Shown here: piece after piece, positions 14,527 through 23,395 of the stretch | Layout of the letters: each line of letters starts with the position of its first letter | Numbering within the stretch: the first letter of the stretch is position 1 | Origin: AC-32 sp963717725 | GTDB lineage: Bacteria; Actinomycetota; Thermoleophilia; Gaiellales; Gaiellaceae | Assembly: GCA_963717725.1 (NCBI GenBank) | Contig: CAVQWS010000005.1 | Location: 1-38,966 of the forward strand | Direction of reading: 5' to 3' | Length of the DNA: 38,966 nt | Position numbers and translations under genes: made by a program | The notes under the pieces: model-generated | What the model was told of the DNA's origin: nothing | The model's input: only the letters and a program-made list of their open reading frames with translations | Database searches by the model: none

Positions 14527-15424
14527 CTAGTGGCTAGCCCCCGAGGCGAAGAAGTCGGCCAGCAGTTGGTTGACGCGTTCAGCCTCGTCGTGATGCACCC
14601 AGTGCGACGCGTCGGGCAGGCGCTCCACGCGGTCGAGGTTGGGCACGTCGTCGTGCTCGGGCTCGGCGAGGTCGGTGCCGAGGTAGGAATCGCGCTCCCC
14701 CCAGATGACGAGTGTCGGCGCCTGGAGCGGGCGAAGCTTGGCCACGGCTTCCTTCTGGGACTGTCTGACCGAGGCGCGGTAGTAGTTGATCATCCCGGCC
14801 GCTGCCCCCGGCTGTGACCACGCCTCGACGTAGCGGTCGATTTCCTCCGTGCGAGTACGGCGGGGTCGCGTCGTGCAGGAAGTGCCGGAAGAAATGCCAG
14901 TCGTTGGCGTGCACCACGTGCTCCGGCAGATCCGGTACCGCGAAGAAGAAGAAGTACCAGGACTTCCGCAGCTGGCTCGGGTGGTGCAGTCCCTCCGAGA
15001 GCCGCCGCGGATGGGCCGCGTTGAGGATGGCGAGCCGGTCGACCACCTCGGGGTGGTTCATCGCAACGGTCCAGGCGATGGATCCGCCCCAGTCGTGACC
15101 GACCAAGAACGCCTTCTCCTCACCGAGCTCTCCGATGAAGCCACGGATGTCGTCGGCGAGCAGGTCGACGCCGTAGTCCGTGAAGTCTTCCGGCTTCGAC
15201 GACAGGTTGTAGCCACGCGTGTCGGGGGCGACGACCCGGAAACCCGCCGCCGCCAGCGGCTCGATCTGTCGGCGCCAACCGAACCAGAACTCCGGGAAGC
15301 CGTGCAGCAGAACGATCAGCGGCCCTTCGCCGGCCTCGACGTAATGCAGGTTCACGTCGCCGACCTGGGCGTAACCCTCCCGCAGCTCGATCCCGACGTC
15401 AGGGAGCAGGCTGGTGGTGGTCAT
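14527..15424 (-). pseudogene. Epoxide hydrolase-like alpha/beta hydrolase, one frameshift
   Basis: From ATG at 15424 the protein has the oxyanion motif (LLHGFPEFWFGWRRQ), the GYNLSSKP loop and the nucleophile elbow VGHDWGGS with Asp111, typical of soluble epoxide hydrolases and haloalkane dehalogenases. Near 14850 the frame shifts by one base. The continuation RTEEIDRYVEAW, then MINYYRASVRQSQ, the acidic-loop segment TLVIWGERDSYLG and the catalytic-His segment DASHWVHHDEAERV lie in the other frame and end at 14527. All catalytic elements are otherwise preserved, so this is a recent mutation or a single sequencing error. Restored length would be about 298 residues, normal for the family. Confidence 0.8.
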
Positions 15425-15493
15425 GAGGACCTCCCCATGGGTAGCGGACTTGGCGCGAGCCTACGCCGCCGGCCCAGGTAGGCAACAACCCTC

Positions 15494-16687
15494 CTAGCGG
15501 TACGCCTTCGGCCGCGCTGCGCCGCGGATGTGGATCGCCTGCAGGACGCCGACCGCGAGCAGGCTCGCGATCAATGCGGAGCCGCCGACCGACACGAACG
15601 GAAGCGGGATCCCCGTCACCGGCGCGACGCCGATGTTCATCCCGACGTTGACGAAGACCTGGAACAGGAAGGCGAACACGATCCCGCCCGCCGCGATCGC
15701 CGAGAAGGCGTCGCGCGCGATCGCGATCACCTTCAGGCCGCGCCAGACGACGAGCAGGTAGAGCAGCAGCAGCACCGAGACGCCGACGAAGCCGCGCTGC
15801 TCGGCCAGCGAGGCGAAGGCGAAGTCGGTCGCGTGCTCCGGCAGGAAGTTCAGCTTCGTCTGCGTCGCGCCGGCCACACCGCGGCCGTTGACCCCGCCCG
15901 CGCCGACCGCGTTCCGGGCCTGGGCGACGTTGTAGGTCGCGCCCGCCGGGTCGGAGTCGGGATGCGTGAAGCCCGTCAGGCGCTTGGCCTGGTAGTCCTT
16001 GAGCAAGTGCACGCCGCTCGCGGGCAGCAACCAGAGCACGGCGAGGATCACCACGAGCGTGCCGATGCCGAGCGCTGCGAGGTGCACCCAGCGGATGCCC
16101 GCCACGAACAGGACTGCCGCGAGCGCCGCCGTGTAGACCATCGCGGTGCCGATGTCGGGCTGGACGAAGACGAGCAGGATCGGTAGCAGGCCGAGGCCGA
16201 TCGTCTCGAGCACGGTCCGGCTCTCGCCCAGCCGCTTCGCCCGGTCGGCCAGGAAGGCGGCCAGGAAGAGGACGAACAGCAGCTTCCCGAACTCCGACGG
16301 CTGGAAGCGGAAGAAGCCGATGTCGAGCCAGCGCTTCGAGTGCCGCGAGACCGTGCCCGTGAGCAGGACGAGCAGCATCACGCCCGTGGTGCCGATGTAG
16401 ATCGCCCACATGTGGCGGCGGTAGAACTGCGGGTCGACGAACAGCAGCGCGAGCGCGCCGACCACGCCGAACGCCGCATAGATCCCCTGGCGGACGAAGA
16501 AGTAGTCCGGGTTCCCGGTCACGTCGTGCGCGGTGATCCCGTGGATCGCCCAGAGCCCGAACGCGAGCAGCCCGGCCGTCGCGCCGACCAGCCACCAGTC
16601 GAGCCGGCGAATCGCGGAGGCCGCCTCGACCGCTTCGGGCCGCTGCGGGCGCAGGCCGCGCGCGCGGGTGCCTACAGCCTCGATCAT
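15494..16687 (-). CDS. rodA: Peptidoglycan glycosyltransferase RodA (SEDS family)
   Basis: The 397-residue protein has about ten membrane segments and SEDS signatures: RWLDIGFFRFQPSEFGKLLF, FVQPDIGTAMV, and the loop with FLPEHATDFAFASLAEQRGF, then GMNIGVAPVTGIPLPFVSVGG. RodA polymerises glycan strands for cell elongation together with PBP2. Its ATG at 16687 overlaps the TGA of the PBP2 gene by ATGA, so the two subunits are co-translated. A 69-base gap separates its end from the epoxide hydrolase remnant. Confidence 0.97.
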   Translation of the reverse strand: MIEAVGTRARGLRPQRPEAVEAASAIRRLDWWLVGATAGLLAFGLWAIHGITAHDVTGNPDYFFVRQGIYAAFGVVGALALLFVDPQFYRRHMWAIYIGTTGVMLLVLLTGTVSRHSKRWLDIGFFRFQPSEFGKLLFVLFLAAFLADRAKRLGESRTVLETIGLGLLPILLVFVQPDIGTAMVYTAALAAVLFVAGIRWVHLAALGIGTLVVILAVLWLLPASGVHLLKDYQAKRLTGFTHPDSDPAGATYNVAQARNAVGAGGVNGRGVAGATQTKLNFLPEHATDFAFASLAEQRGFVGVSVLLLLYLLVVWRGLKVIAIARDAFSAIAAGGIVFAFLFQVFVNVGMNIGVAPVTGIPLPFVSVGGSALIASLLAVGVLQAIHIRGAARPKAYR

Positions 16688-18729
16688 CGTGCCACCTGGC
16701 CCGAGTCGAGCTGCTTCTTGAAGTACTCCTTGAACACCTGCAGCGCGGCGGGGGCGGCCGCGTCGGCGCCGAAGCCGCCGTTCTCGATCAGCGCGCAGAC
16801 CACGAGCTCCGGCGGCGTGGTGCTCTCCGCCGGCCCGTAGCCGCACCACCAGGACTGATCCTTCTGGTCTGTGCTCGGGTCCTTCTGCGCGGTGCCGGTC
16901 TTGCCGGCGATCGGGACCGGGAAGTTGCCGAAGACCTTCGTCGAGGTCCCGACGCCGGAGTGCGTCGCCTGCCAGAGTCCGTCCTGCACGGCGTGCAGGT
17001 AGTACGGGTCGATCCCGAGCGACTGCGGCGCGGCCGCGGGGAAGTTGTGCACGACGCGCGGCGGCGAGTTCGGCGTGCCGCCGCCCTCCTCGACCTGCAT
17101 CGCCAGGTGCGGCCGGACGAGCTTGCCGTTGTTGGCGATCGCGGCGTAGAAGCGCGCCATCTGCAGCGGCGTGACGAGCAGGTCCTTCTGGCCGATCGCC
17201 AGCTGGATCGAGTCCCCCGGCTTCCAGAGCCTGTCGATCTGCCAGTTGCTCGGGTCGGTCTTGGCGGTGAAGGCGCGCTTCCGCCACTCGGGCGTCGGCA
17301 GCAGCCCGGCCGACTCGGGCCCGACGTCGACGCCCGTCTTGCGGCCGAAGCCGAACTTCGCCGCCCACGCCTGCAGCGGGTGCCCCATGCTGGGCGGCGC
17401 TTTGTAGAAAGCGTCGCCGAGCTGGTAGAACCACGTGTCGCACGAGGCCGCGAGCGCGGTCGGCAGCGTCATCGACTCGTTGATGTACTTGTCGACGTTG
17501 TAAAAGACCTGCGGCTTGCCGCCAGGGAACTCGCTCGGGACGGTGTAGGAGCCCGTGCACTCGAGCGGAGTCGAGGTCGAGGGCAGGATGTGCGTCTCGA
17601 GCGCGGCCAGCGCGGTCACCGGCTTGAAGGTCGAGCCAGCCGGATAGACGCCGTTCGAGGCACGGTCGATCGAACGAAAGTTGTCGCGCTCGGCGGTCGA
17701 GGGCGTCAGGCCGGCCGCAGCCAGGCGCTTACCCGTTACGTGCCCGGTGTAGATGCTCGGGTTGTAGGTCGGGTACGAGGCCATCGCGCGGATCGAGCCG
17801 TCGCGGGGGTCGAGCGCGACGATCGCGCCGCCGTTGGCCTGCCAATGCTTGTTCAGGTAGGCCTGGTTGATCCCGTAGCGGATCGCCTGCTCGGCCGCGC
17901 GCTGGAGGTTCGCGTCGATCGTCAGCTTGATCGACTCGCCCTCGGCCGGCTGGCGCTTCGTCACCAGCGGGCTGCGCGGGCGGCCGAGCGAGTCGACGCG
18001 CAGCTGCTCGAGGCCCGCGTGCCCGCGCAGGTACGAGTCGTAGCTCCCCTCGACCCCGGCCTCGCCGATCTTGTCGCCAGCGGCGTAGCCCTTCCGCTGC
18101 AGGGCCTTGAGCTGCGCGGCCGAGATCTCGTTCACGTAGCCCAGGACGTGCGCGGCGAGGTCGCCGTGCGGGTAGTAGCGGATGTAGGTGTTCGTGACGC
18201 TGACGCCAGGGAACTCGTCGGCGTGCTCGTAGAGGTAGTTGACCGGCGCGGTGCGCTTGACGTCCTCACGCACGACCACCGGCGTGACCGGGTCGTTGCC
18301 GCGCGCCTTGATCCCGCGCAGCATCTCGTTGACCGGGACGTTCACGATCCGCGAGAGCCGCCGCAGCTCGTGCAGGCGCGCCGCCCAGGTCATCGGCAGG
18401 TCGGCCGGGTGCAGCTCGACCGCCGTGCCGGGGACGTTGATCACGAGGGGCCGGCCTTCGCTGTCGAGGATCTGGCCGCGCGGCGCCTCGACGCGGATCG
18501 AGCGGATCTGGTTGTCGAGCGCCGCCTGCAGGTACTGCGGCCCGGACAGCACCTGGAGCGCCCAGAGCCGGAAGAAGAGCACGCCGAACGCGAGCAGCGC
18601 GACGGCAGCGAGGATCCCGATCCGCAGCGCGAGCTGGGGAGTGAAGCGATACGGGCTCTCGACCCGGGGGTCGGGCGGCAGGAAGCGGTCGGAACCCGAG
18701 CGACGGCTGCGCGTGCCCGTGCTAGCCAA
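16684..18729 (-). CDS. mrdA: Penicillin-binding protein 2 (class B transpeptidase)
   Basis: The 681-residue protein has one N-terminal membrane anchor (about 35-60), a dimerisation/pedestal domain (RGQILDSEGRPL) and a transpeptidase domain. Active-site motifs are SxxK at 366-369 (AGSTFKP), the second motif S429-C-D (an Asp at the third position is also seen in other PBP2 proteins) and KTG at 610-612 (AGKTGTAQ). It cross-links peptidoglycan in the elongasome and partners RodA. The gene overlaps mreD by eight bases upstream and rodA by four downstream. Confidence 0.97.
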   Translation of the reverse strand: MASTGTRSRRSGSDRFLPPDPRVESPYRFTPQLALRIGILAAVALLAFGVLFFRLWALQVLSGPQYLQAALDNQIRSIRVEAPRGQILDSEGRPLVINVPGTAVELHPADLPMTWAARLHELRRLSRIVNVPVNEMLRGIKARGNDPVTPVVVREDVKRTAPVNYLYEHADEFPGVSVTNTYIRYYPHGDLAAHVLGYVNEISAAQLKALQRKGYAAGDKIGEAGVEGSYDSYLRGHAGLEQLRVDSLGRPRSPLVTKRQPAEGESIKLTIDANLQRAAEQAIRYGINQAYLNKHWQANGGAIVALDPRDGSIRAMASYPTYNPSIYTGHVTGKRLAAAGLTPSTAERDNFRSIDRASNGVYPAGSTFKPVTALAALETHILPSTSTPLECTGSYTVPSEFPGGKPQVFYNVDKYINESMTLPTALAASCDTWFYQLGDAFYKAPPSMGHPLQAWAAKFGFGRKTGVDVGPESAGLLPTPEWRKRAFTAKTDPSNWQIDRLWKPGDSIQLAIGQKDLLVTPLQMARFYAAIANNGKLVRPHLAMQVEEGGGTPNSPPRVVHNFPAAAPQSLGIDPYYLHAVQDGLWQATHSGVGTSTKVFGNFPVPIAGKTGTAQKDPSTDQKDQSWWCGYGPAESTTPPELVVCALIENGGFGADAAAPAALQVFKEYFKKQLDSGQVAR

Positions 18730-19255
18730 GCAGGCGCACCTCCGTCGCCGTCTCGACCGGACGCGCCACTGCGAGCAGCCGCCGCGTCAGCGCGTACACC
18801 GGCAGGGTCAGCAGAAGGTTCAGCGCAACTTTCGGCGGCAGCGTCTCGATCAGCACCGCCTTCGCCGAGACGGTGTCGCCGAGCAGGTAGTGCAGAATCA
18901 GCGCGCCGAACTGGACGAGGATCGTGGCCACGGCAACTGAGACGTACGGCGCGTGCGCTCGGTCGCGGCCGGTCGTCTCGCCGTAGCGGCCGATCCAGTA
19001 GCCGGCGATCGTCAGCAGCAGCGAGGTGACGCCGAGCGTGGCGAGGTTGGCCGTGTCGACGATCAGCCCGGCGAAGAAGCCGGCGGCGGCGCCGTAGATC
19101 GACCCGCGCAGGAGCGCGACCGCCACCAGGGTCAGCAGCACCACGTCGGGGTAGCCGCCGAGGATGTCGATCTGGCTGAAGATCGTCACCTGCAGGATCG
19201 CGGCGACGAACATCAATACCGCGACCTTGAACGGCTCCAGCAGGCTCGGGCTCAA
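18722..19255 (-). CDS. mreD: Rod shape-determining protein MreD
   Basis: The 177-residue integral membrane protein has about five hydrophobic segments and the MreD pattern QVTIFSQIDILGGYPDVVLL at the N-terminus, followed by YGAAAGFFAGLIVDTANLATLG. MreD links MreC to the elongasome membrane components. Identification is supported by position between mreC and pbp2, with a four-base overlap to mreC. Confidence 0.95.
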   Translation of the reverse strand: MSPSLLEPFKVAVLMFVAAILQVTIFSQIDILGGYPDVVLLTLVAVALLRGSIYGAAAGFFAGLIVDTANLATLGVTSLLLTIAGYWIGRYGETTGRDRAHAPYVSVAVATILVQFGALILHYLLGDTVSAKAVLIETLPPKVALNLLLTLPVYALTRRLLAVARPVETATEVRLLG

Positions 19256-20193
19256 GGCTGGTTCCGCCGCTTCGGGATCAGCACGATCACCGAGCGCAGC
19301 GAGTCGAAGTGGACGAACGGCCGGACCTGAGCGTTCCAGTAGAGGTCGACTTCGCTGTTCGTCGCGCCGCTGACGGTGCCGATCGGGATGCCGTAGGGGT
19401 ACAGCGAGCTCAGCCGGCCGAACTTCCAGCCCTGCGTCACCACGATGTCGCCCTCGTGCAGCACCTGCGACTTGAGGACGCGGTCGAGCGTCAGCGTGGA
19501 CGGGCCCTCGCCGTGATTGACGAGGCCCGTCGCCTGCGACTTGATGTCGATCGCCGAGACGTGGGTCTCCGAGTCCGTCAGGAGCGTCACTGCGGCGGTG
19601 TGGCCCGCCACGGAGCTGATCTTGCCGACGAGGCCGTCGACGGTCACAACCGGGTCGTTGACGCGGATCCCGCTGCTCGAGCCGGCCGCGATTCCGACCT
19701 GCTGCTGAAACTCGGTCGGCGCTCCGGAGATCACGTCGGTGTCGACGTAGTTGTAGTCCTTCGGGAAACGCGGCAGGCCGACGTACTTCACTTGCCGGCG
19801 AAGGTCGTCCAACTGCTGGGCTGCGTTCACGTTCTGGATCGCCGCCGCGCGCAGCTGGTCGATTTGTGCACGCAGGCGCTCGTTCTCGGACTTCGCGTCG
19901 ATCAGCCCCGCGAACCAGTTGTAGGTGTCGCGGAAGGGCGCGGCGATCCGGTTCGCGCCGACCTCGAAGGGCCGCAGCACGGTCGCGCCGGTGCTCTGGA
20001 CGCTGTGCAGCCCGCCGCTCGCCGGCTCACGGAAGTAGACCGTGATCAGGACGAGTGAGAGCAGCACGAGCACTCCCGCCACGATTCGCCGCTTGACGGC
20101 GGTGGCACTGCGGGAGGACGAGCCGGTGGGCCTGGAGCGAGGAGCGGGGGACCCCAGGACCGCAATCCGTGCGCTGCGGTTCCTGTGCTGCAC
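19252..20193 (-). CDS. mreC: Rod shape-determining protein MreC
   Basis: The 313-residue protein has a basic N-terminus, one membrane segment (about 36-50), a coiled coil (about 95-130, SENERLRAQIDQLRAAAIQN) and the double beta-barrel periplasmic domain (GLVGKISSVAGHTAAVTLLTD, VVTQGWKFGRLSSLYPYGIP). MreC organises PBP2 and RodA outside the membrane. It starts at GTG 20193, 45 bases after mreB; a later internal start is possible because the first 30 residues are Ser/Arg-rich and unconserved in appearance. Confidence 0.95.
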   Translation of the reverse strand: MQHRNRSARIAVLGSPAPRSRPTGSSSRSATAVKRRIVAGVLVLLSLVLITVYFREPASGGLHSVQSTGATVLRPFEVGANRIAAPFRDTYNWFAGLIDAKSENERLRAQIDQLRAAAIQNVNAAQQLDDLRRQVKYVGLPRFPKDYNYVDTDVISGAPTEFQQQVGIAAGSSSGIRVNDPVVTVDGLVGKISSVAGHTAAVTLLTDSETHVSAIDIKSQATGLVNHGEGPSTLTLDRVLKSQVLHEGDIVVTQGWKFGRLSSLYPYGIPIGTVSGATNSEVDLYWNAQVRPFVHFDSLRSVIVLIPKRRNQP

Positions 20194-20238
20194 GAGAACG
20201 AACCAGTGTAGGCGAGAGGGCGGCGGGCCGCGAGTCTC

Positions 20239-21288
<1,050 letters not shown>

Positions 21289-21337
21289 CAGCCCGCACGA
21301 GTCTAGCTACGGCAGCGCAAAAACTCCTGCTTGCGCC

Positions 21338-21363
21338 GGTAAGAACCCGGCAGCTCCCGACAC
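21338..21363 (+). promoter_or_regulatory. Repeated motif, probable ECF promoter, copy 1
   Basis: GGTAAGAACCCGGC at 21338-21351, then seven bases, then GACAC at 21359-21363. The same arrangement occurs at 23145-23170. The GAAC core resembles the -35 element of ECF sigma factor promoters. It precedes the first gene of the cassette by 35 bases. Assignment as the target of the sigma factor at 23392 is inference. Confidence 0.5.
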
Positions 21364-21364
21364 G

Positions 21365-21396
21365 TACTCCTCCGACAACACTCGCTAGGAGGAGTA
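21365..21396 (+). promoter_or_regulatory. Inverted repeat enclosing the ribosome-binding site
   Basis: TACTCCTCC (21365-21373) and GGAGGAGTA (21388-21396) are perfect 9-bp complements with a 14-base spacer. The right arm is the Shine-Dalgarno sequence of the gene starting at 21398. If the left arm is transcribed, folding would hide the site. If transcription starts near 21370, the left arm is mostly untranscribed and the repeat may instead be a DNA operator. Confidence 0.5.
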
Positions 21397-21397
21397 G

Positions 21398-21709
21398 ATG
21401 CCCTACGGAAGCTGGATCAACGACCTGCCCACCTCGTTCTTCCTGGTCGTGCATATCGCGGCGTTCACGATCGGCGCCGGTTTCGCCTGGCTGGCGTTCA
21501 AGCGCGAGCAGTCGTTGCTCGGCTCGGCCTTCTCGCTGTTCGCGGCCGCCGAGCTCGTCTACATGACCTATCACCTCGACTGGACCGTGTTCCTGTTCGC
21601 GCACACGATCGCCGAGGTGCTCGACCTGACGGCGTTCGTGCTCGTGTTCGCAGGCGCCGTGTTGCAGGTCGTGCGCCGGCCGGCCGCCCTGGAGGTGACC
21701 TCGTCGTGA
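21398..21709 (+). CDS. Small membrane protein, first gene of ECF cassette
   Basis: The 103-residue protein has three or four hydrophobic segments (about 13-32, 40-58, 60-90), with FFLVVHIAAFTIGAGFAWLA early and HTIAEVLDLTAFVLVFAGAV late. Conserved-looking His, Tyr and Glu residues lie in or near the membrane. I do not recognise a family. An ideal GGAGGAG site precedes the ATG. The stop overlaps the cupredoxin gene by four bases, so both belong to one operon. Confidence 0.8.
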   Translation: MPYGSWINDLPTSFFLVVHIAAFTIGAGFAWLAFKREQSLLGSAFSLFAAAELVYMTYHLDWTVFLFAHTIAEVLDLTAFVLVFAGAVLQVVRRPAALEVTSS

Positions 21710-22050
21710 GCCGCTGGAGGCTGCTCCTCCCCGTCGCCGCAGCCGCCGCCGCGACCCTCCTCGCGGCGGGCTGCGGTTCGACGGGGAGCGGGAAGCCCGT
21801 CGCGACCGACCAAGTGACGATGGTGAAGAGCTACCGCTTCTCGCCCGATGTCGTCCGGATCAAGGCCGGTGACACGGTCACCTGGACGAACAAGGACAAC
21901 TTCACCCACACCGTCAGAGTGGACGGCCAGCCCGACCACAAGGTCGGCCGCGGGGACAGCGTCTCGATCGCGTTCCCGAAGGCCGGCACGTACCACTACG
22001 AGTGCACGCTCCACAGCCACGACATGCAGGGCACGGTGATCGTCACGTGA
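21706..22050 (+). CDS. Cupredoxin (plastocyanin-like) lipoprotein
   Basis: The 114-residue protein has a lipoprotein signal with lipobox LAAGC (Cys23), so it should be anchored outside the membrane. The mature part is a single cupredoxin barrel: YRFSPDVVRIKAGDTVTWTN, then NFTHTV (ligand His68) and YHYECTLHSHDMQGTVIV (ligands Cys100, His103 and probably Met107). These are type-1 copper ligands, so it probably binds copper and carries electrons. The GTG start overlaps the preceding stop (GTGA), and the same overlap links it to the next gene. Confidence 0.9.
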   Translation: MSRWRLLLPVAAAAAATLLAAGCGSTGSGKPVATDQVTMVKSYRFSPDVVRIKAGDTVTWTNKDNFTHTVRVDGQPDHKVGRGDSVSIAFPKAGTYHYECTLHSHDMQGTVIVT

Positions 22051-22451
22051 CCGCGGCGGAGCTTCGCACCGACGCGCTGATCGTGATCTGCGCGATTAGC
22101 GCGGGAATCCATGCCGCGCTGGCACCAGATCACTTCCGGGAGACGACCGGCGCCGGCGTGGGATTCGTCGCAGCAACCGTCCTCCTGGCCGTGCTCGCGG
22201 TCGTGCTCACGCGGCAGCCGTCGCAGGCAGCGTTCGCCGCCGCGGCTGCGCTGTTCGCCGGGCTGATCGGGAGCTATGCGCTCGCAGTCACCACCGGGAT
22301 CCCGGTGATCCACCCCGACGTCGACCCGCTGGAGGGCCTCGCCCTCGCCACGAAGGCGATCGAGGCCGTCGGCCTCGCCCTCGCCGCGTGGGCACTGCCA
22401 TGGAGTCGACCGCAACTAACCCTCGAACACGCGAAAGGAACATTCACATGA
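22047..22451 (+). CDS. Four-segment membrane protein of the ECF cassette
   Basis: The 134-residue protein starts at a GTG overlapping the cupredoxin stop. It has about four hydrophobic segments (LIVICAISAGIHAALAPDHF, VGFVAATVLLAVLAVVL, AAFAAAAALFAGLIGSYALA and a last one near 105-125). His residues in the first segment (GIHAALAPDHF) could bind a metal or haem. I do not recognise the family. The stop overlaps the next start by ATGA. Confidence 0.78.
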   Translation: MTAAELRTDALIVICAISAGIHAALAPDHFRETTGAGVGFVAATVLLAVLAVVLTRQPSQAAFAAAAALFAGLIGSYALAVTTGIPVIHPDVDPLEGLALATKAIEAVGLALAAWALPWSRPQLTLEHAKGTFT

Positions 22452-23149
22452 ACCGAACAACGACCGCGGTGCGCCCGATCCCGCTTGCGCTTACCGCTCT
22501 GATCGCCCTCTTCAGCGCGCTCGCCGCCCTCGCCTTCTCGGGCGGGATGGACATGGCGCAGGCGCACGGGAACGCTCCCCATCACGCCGCGCCCATGACC
22601 CAGACCGCCAAGGCGACTGCCCTGCGCCTCGAGATGCGCAAGCTCTGGGAGGACCACATCACCTGGACGCGCATGGCGATCATCAGCCTCGAGACCGGAT
22701 CGCCAGACACGAACGCGACGGTCGCGCGCCTGCTGCGAAACCAAGTGGACATCGGGAACGCGATCAAGCCCTACTACGGCAAGGCCGCCGGCAACGCGCT
22801 CACCGGGTTGCTGCGCGAGCACATCCTGATCGCCGCGGACCTGATCGCGGCGGCGAAAGCCGGTGACAGCACACAGCTCGCGTACGCCCAGTCCCGCTGG
22901 ACCGCCAACGCCGATCAAATCGCCGCGGCGCTCCACGGTGTCAACCCGCGCTCCTGGCCGCTCGGCGCGATGAAGGCCGAGATGCACCGCCACCTGGCGC
23001 TCACGACACAGGAGGCCGTCGCCAGGCTGCAGGCGAACTGGACCGGCGATGTCGCAGCCTACGACCGCGTGCACGTGCACATCCTGCACATGGCCGACAT
23101 GCTCACAGCCGGCATCGTTGCCCAGTTCCCGGCCCGGTTCGGCAGGTAA
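22448..23149 (+). CDS. Exported His/Met-rich helical protein
   Basis: The ATG at 22448 has AAAGGA upstream and gives 233 residues. Residues 1-39 form a signal sequence or anchor. The rest is an all-helical domain with LWEDHITWTRMAIISLETG (about 66-84), IKPYYGKAAGNALTGLLREH (about 106-125), then KAGD. The C-terminus has a cluster of His and Met: H190, H192, H219, H221, H224, M225 and M228. It resembles uncharacterised exported helical proteins sharing the LW-x-E/D-H-x-x-WTR and PYYG patterns. The His/Met spacing on helices suggests metal binding, and the cupredoxin neighbour points to copper; this is inference. Confidence 0.82.
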   Translation: MNRTTTAVRPIPLALTALIALFSALAALAFSGGMDMAQAHGNAPHHAAPMTQTAKATALRLEMRKLWEDHITWTRMAIISLETGSPDTNATVARLLRNQVDIGNAIKPYYGKAAGNALTGLLREHILIAADLIAAAKAGDSTQLAYAQSRWTANADQIAAALHGVNPRSWPLGAMKAEMHRHLALTTQEAVARLQANWTGDVAAYDRVHVHILHMADMLTAGIVAQFPARFGR

Positions 23150-23170
23150 GAACCCGGCCGCCGGAGACAC
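23145..23170 (+). promoter_or_regulatory. Repeated motif, probable ECF promoter, copy 2
   Basis: GGTAAGAACCCGGC at 23145-23158, seven bases, then GACAC at 23166-23170, matching the copy at 21338-21363. It overlaps the last bases of the exported protein gene and ends nine bases before the ATG of the sigma operon, so the transcript may be nearly leaderless. Confidence 0.5.
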
Positions 23171-23179
23171 AAACGAAGC

Positions 23180-23395
23180 ATGCAGACGAAGATCACAGCG
23201 GCGCCGGCGCGGGACGAGGTCCTGCGCTGGCGCCGCGATCAGCTCGCCGCGGCGGGCTTCGAGCTACCACTCGCGCAGGCCGTTGCGCAGGACCGGGAGT
23301 TCGACCTGCACGCGTTGATCGAGCTCGTCGAGCGCGGCTGCCCGCCGCGGCTGGCCGTGCGCATCCTCGCCCCGCTCGAGGAGCCCGCGGCGTGA
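23180..23395 (+). CDS. Small protein preceding the sigma factor
   Basis: The 71-residue helical protein (EVLRWRRDQLAAAGFELPLA, then DLHALIELVERGCPPRLAVRIL) is soluble and of unknown function. Its stop overlaps the GTG of the sigma factor gene (GTGA), so it is the leader gene of that operon. The RWRRDQL and L-x-E-R-G-C-P-P pattern looks conserved-protein-like, but I cannot name a family. It might modulate the sigma or anti-sigma; that is only a positional guess. Confidence 0.72.
   Translation: MQTKITAAPARDEVLRWRRDQLAAAGFELPLAQAVAQDREFDLHALIELVERGCPPRLAVRILAPLEEPAA

Noticed and set aside
16684..18729. Second PBP2 active-site motif S-C-D instead of S-x-N as a defect
   Set aside because: Asp at this place occurs in other PBP2-type enzymes, so it is not evidence of inactivity.
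16960..19029. 689-codon open frame on the plus strand opposite pbp2 and mreD
   Set aside because: Composition (Arg, Asp, Val, His) is that of antisense high-GC sequence, and the opposite strand has complete, motif-bearing genes.
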